The notes beneath the pieces are model-generated. The model had not been told where the DNA came from and made no database searches. It worked only from the letters and a program-made list of their open reading frames with translations. Below are positions 60,491 to 64,000 of a DNA stretch of 64,000 nt, piece after piece. The stretch's first letter is position 1. Each line of letters starts with the position of its first letter. The stretch comes from Strix aluco. Its lineage: Eukaryota > Chordata > Aves > Strigiformes > Strigidae. Where the stretch lies: NCBI RefSeq assembly GCF_031877795.1, contig NC_133955.1, positions 3,224,001 to 3,288,000 of the forward strand, in the 5' to 3' direction. Made by a program: the position numbers and the translations under genes.

Positions 60491-63400
60491 GGTGGTTTTC
60501 CTCCCTGGGGTGGTTTTGATGAGTCCCTCCTCGCGATGGGGGGCAGGCGGTGGGCAGGTCCTTTGTCCCCTGGTAGGTCCCTTGTCCCTCCACCAGCCAA
60601 GTGTAACCCAGCAGCTGAACCTGGCTGGAATGGGTGAAGATCAGGGAGGGGGAAAAGAGCCCCAAAGCAGCATCCTGGGGGTGTGGGGGGAGGTGAGCTG
60701 TGACTCCATCACGCAAAACATCCACCCAGACACCCCCAAACCCAGCCCCCACCCAGGGGACATCCCTGCCCTGTGACAGTGGTGGTCCTGCTGCACCAGC
60801 CCTGTCACCCAGCCCACAGGAAGGGGATGGAAGATGTGGTGCCACTGGGGAGGCTGACTTCATCCCCCCACGGTGCTCCCGTGCTTCGCCCCAGGAAATC
60901 CCCCTGCCCAGCCCTGCAGCAAACCCGGATCCACTTTTCCCTTTCCAAGGGGAAAAAAAAAATCTGCTTGGCTGCTGCTCGGCCACATCCTGCGCAGCCG
61001 CACTGGGCCAGGTGAGCCCTGGGAGCTGAGAGAAACCAGCTGCCAAGTGTTAGTCCTGATGCTGGGGAGGATAAATTTGCCTCCCTGGCTCGGTAAAAGG
61101 GTTTTGGAGGGATGGAGGGAGACTGTTGGGTTCTCATCCCAATCCCAGTCCATCTTCTCTCTGTTGCAATAGCAGCTCAGGTCCTGCTTGCTCCCAGTGC
61201 CAGGTGCTGTATGAAGAGGAGCCGCCAGTTTATTTGCACCCTCGTGGGTAGGACTTAAGCTTTATTTCTTCTTAAATCTGCAGGATCCTGCTGCTGATGT
61301 CTCCTGTCCTAAAATAGGGGGGTTCTCTTGTTTTGGGGGTGGCCATGGACATCGCACAGGGCAAAGGCAGCTGTGTCTGTCCTTGCAGCACCCCGGGGTC
61401 TGGAGGTGGGTTTGGGGACAGGGACAGTGGGGGTAGCACAGTGGCACGGGGGGTTCCTGAAGTGGGGCTGGGACATGTGCTCCCTCCCTCCGACTCACTG
61501 GGATCACCCGTTGTTACCACATGGCTGGTGCTCAGGTGGCTCGTGGGGTGTTTCAGGAGGGGGTTGACACTCAGGTTCCAGCTGCACCCCAAGATGCTCA
61601 GCCTGGGGGGTTTGGGTGAAGTGAGATCCCCCCCAGGACAGGGGCTGGGGGTGCAGGGAAGCACCCCACATGCTGCTCAGCTCCCCTTCACCCCCCCCCC
61701 CCAAAAAAAAAAAGGGATTTCAGCCCCTGAGCAGCTCCAGTTTAGTTTTTCCATGCTGGGGGGGGGGGCACAGGGCAGCCGTGGCTCCAGTTTCCTATGA
61801 TTTGGCTCTTTTTTTTCCCCCCGCCCTGAAGCGAGGGCGCTGCTTTCGGGGTCAGGTCCCTCGCAGTGACATCGAGCCTCATCTGCAAGGGGAAGGGCTG
61901 AAATGAAGCCAAACCACCCCAGGACCTCCCAGCCAAGAGACCCGGCGCTGGGCAGGAGGAATTAGCAGCTCTGAGCGGTTTGGGTTTTCCCCAGGAGGCT
62001 GATCCCAGCTCATGTCCTGCTTTTCCGCAACATTTCCATCAGCTCAGGGTAATCGAGGTGTCCCTGCTCCGAATCCTGCCCAGGTCCCTGCTGTGGCCAG
62101 GTGTAATTTTGGCATCCTTGGGGATGGAGATGGGCTCCATTGCAGTTCTGTGCCACTCTTGCTGGAAGTAATTAATATTTTTCCTTCTTTTTAATTGGTA
62201 TTTCCCTTCCTGCATCTGCCAGTGGCTCCAGCATCGGCCCTTGGGCTGGGGTGGCAATTCAGCCGATGGCTCTGCCCTCCATGAGCTGAGCCCTGGGGGC
62301 CATGACCGTGGGGGTGCAAGAGGGAGGATGTGACCCACGAGGAAACCACAAACGGTTTCGATGTGTTTATTAGCCCAGACACAACTTCCCTGGCCTTGTT
62401 GCTCAACGCCGGCTGCTGCATTGCAAAGCCGCTCAAGCTCGCCTTGATGCGCATCAAGGATGTGCAATGGGTGGGGGGGGATGCAGCACCCATGGGTGCA
62501 CAGTGATGACCCTGTCCAGTGCCTAGGGTGGCCCTGAGGGATGGCTGTGCCCCTGGGACAAGGCAGAGGTGGGTTTTTGGGGTGGATCTCAGCTCCGGCA
62601 TGGCCAGGAGTGATGTCCCCACGGCCTGGCGATGCGGGAGCGGAGCTGGAGCAGCGCGTGAGCTGGGGTGTTGCGTCGCCGTCACCCTGGGGTGTTGCTC
62701 GCTGTCGTGGAAAGGGTGAGTGGTGCTGGCCGTGGGTCACACTCTCTCCCCCAGGAAAATCTCAGGCAAAGGTTATTCTTAAAAAAATGATAAGTTTCCT
62801 CTTTTCCTTCCTCATCAAAGGCACGTGGTGATGAGGTCATGGAGCGCCTGGGCTCGCAGCAGGACGTGCTTCCAGCTCGGCGTAATCACGTCCCCAGGGC
62901 CGCGGCGAGACTGTTCTTGGCGGGCTCTGGGCGAGCGGTGGGGGGAGGTTTCTCCTGCCTCTGCCCCCATCCAGCAGCGCTCCCCCGCTGCCCCTCCAGC
63001 TCCACTTTCCTCCTGGTCAAGCGACCACATCCTGAGCCAGCCCCGGGGTTGTTTCCTTCGGTCCTGCGGGGTTTCCCAGAGCGGCTTCTGCATCCCAGAG
63101 GCAAATGTGGCTTTGCACGGAAAATCAGCCCCAGATGTGCCTGAGCCACTGCTGCTGCAGCGCCATGAGCAGGGACGGGGCCTGGGGAGAGCTTGGGGAC
63201 ATGGGGACAGCAGAAGGGACCTGTTGGGTGACTGGGATCTGAGAGCCAGTAGCTCCTGGGGGGGTTTATCCCACCCATCGGGGAGCATGGGCAGGGTGAC
63301 AGTGTCCTCTCTGCAGCCGGGTGCTCCCCAGGAAGGGGTGATAGGGGCACCCAGGAGCTCCCCCCTCCTTGGGGACAGTCACTGGGCTATGGAGCAGTGC

Positions 63401-64000
63401 CACCAGCATCAGGCTAAGCAGAGCCCTGGTATTTTGGCTGTGTGCAATTGCCTTGTGCAGCCTCCAGCTTGGCCGTGCAGCCTTTGGCTTGGGAGGACAT
63501 GGGGCAGCTCCCCTTTGATCAGCTGCCGATTCCCATCCTGGGATTGTTTTCTGGGAAGCAGGATCGTTTGTCCGCAGGAGGCAGGTCCCCATCGCCATGC
63601 CACCACCCTCCCTGGCCAAGCCGCTGGGAGCCGGGCTCTGTCCCTGGGCGATGGCACAGCCATGCCAGGGGGTCACCATGAATTTTCACAGATCAGTGAT
63701 GCTTGGGGACCGCTGGGGACATCACGGCCGAGGTCCTTGGCTTGAGCGTGGGGCTGCTGGCCCTGCTCGGGGCAAACTGGCTGAGGGCTCTGGGGCGGGA
63801 ACCGCACGCTAATCAAAAGAGGATGGAAAACTCTTGTGGTTGCTTAGAAATGAAGCACGGCTACGAGCAGACCACACCAGCCTCCAGATGCGACAGCAGT
63901 GGCCGCGGGATGAAATTCCGCTGGATTATATTTAATTATGAGCGCCAAGAGGGGGGTGGCAGCAGCAGACTGGCCCAGTGGCATCGCTGGGCAAGGGAGA
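60491..64000. other. Intergenic DNA to window end, nothing recognised
   Basis: No repeat family or conserved exon is recognised. The longest open frame (62825-63745, plus, 306 codons) has a composition typical of chance frames in GC-rich DNA and no domain motif. A C/A-run lies at 61690-61713. Confidence 0.5.

Noticed and set aside
62825-63745. 306-codon open frame on the plus strand
   Set aside because: Ser/Pro/Gly/Arg-rich chance composition, no domain, no splice context and overlapping open frames in other phases. Stop-poor GC-rich DNA explains it.

Overview
The window looks like bird DNA from a small, very GC-rich chromosome. It carries many CR1 LINE fragments with the avian-type ATTCTGTGA tail, very short introns, long poly-G/poly-C runs and GC-rich minisatellites. 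The gene order GNAI3 - GNAT2 - AMPD2 - GSTM - GSTM - EPS8L3 is the conserved vertebrate block found on human 1p13 (family and synteny knowledge from memory; no search was run).

Layout. 1-13.9 kb: the 3' half of GNAI3 (+ strand, exons 4-8; exons 1-3 lie before the window), with large AT-balanced introns, a CR1 copy in introns 4 and 6, and a probable intron inside the 3' UTR. 13.9-17.5 kb: tail-to-tail intergenic DNA with one CR1. 17.5-23.5 kb: the complete cone transducin alpha gene GNAT2 (- strand, 8 coding exons), with a candidate photoreceptor promoter at about 23.77-23.83 kb. 26.3-36.7 kb: the complete AMPD2 gene (+ strand, 18 coding exons, 821 residues), with a minisatellite in intron 1 and three intronic CR1 copies. 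37.1-39.9 kb and 41.1-43.4 kb: two complete mu-class glutathione S-transferase genes in tandem, each with a minisatellite in an intron. 44.1-49.7 kb: EPS8L3 (- strand), recognisable from its PTB, SH3 and C-terminal domains. This gene is damaged as sequenced: it has several frame breaks and a perfect 160-bp inverted duplication inside its PTB region. 50-64 kb: no gene I can support; it holds one long CR1, one CR1 scrap, a diverged 150-bp direct duplication, a minisatellite and one good CTCF-like motif.

GNAI3 and GNAT2 are convergent paralogues that share every intron position and phase visible here. GNAI3 encodes a general inhibitory G-alpha and GNAT2 the cone phototransduction G-alpha. AMPD2 (purine nucleotide turnover), the GSTM pair (conjugation of electrophiles) and EPS8L3 (actin/RTK adaptor family) are linked by synteny only; nothing suggests a shared pathway.

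The most unusual signal is in EPS8L3. Exons of the neighbouring genes are frame-perfect, while EPS8L3 has about seven +/-1 breaks plus an exact fold-back copy of one exon that replaces part of the PTB coding sequence. This is either real gene decay by a template-switch event or a local assembly fault. No wholly new biological system was found.
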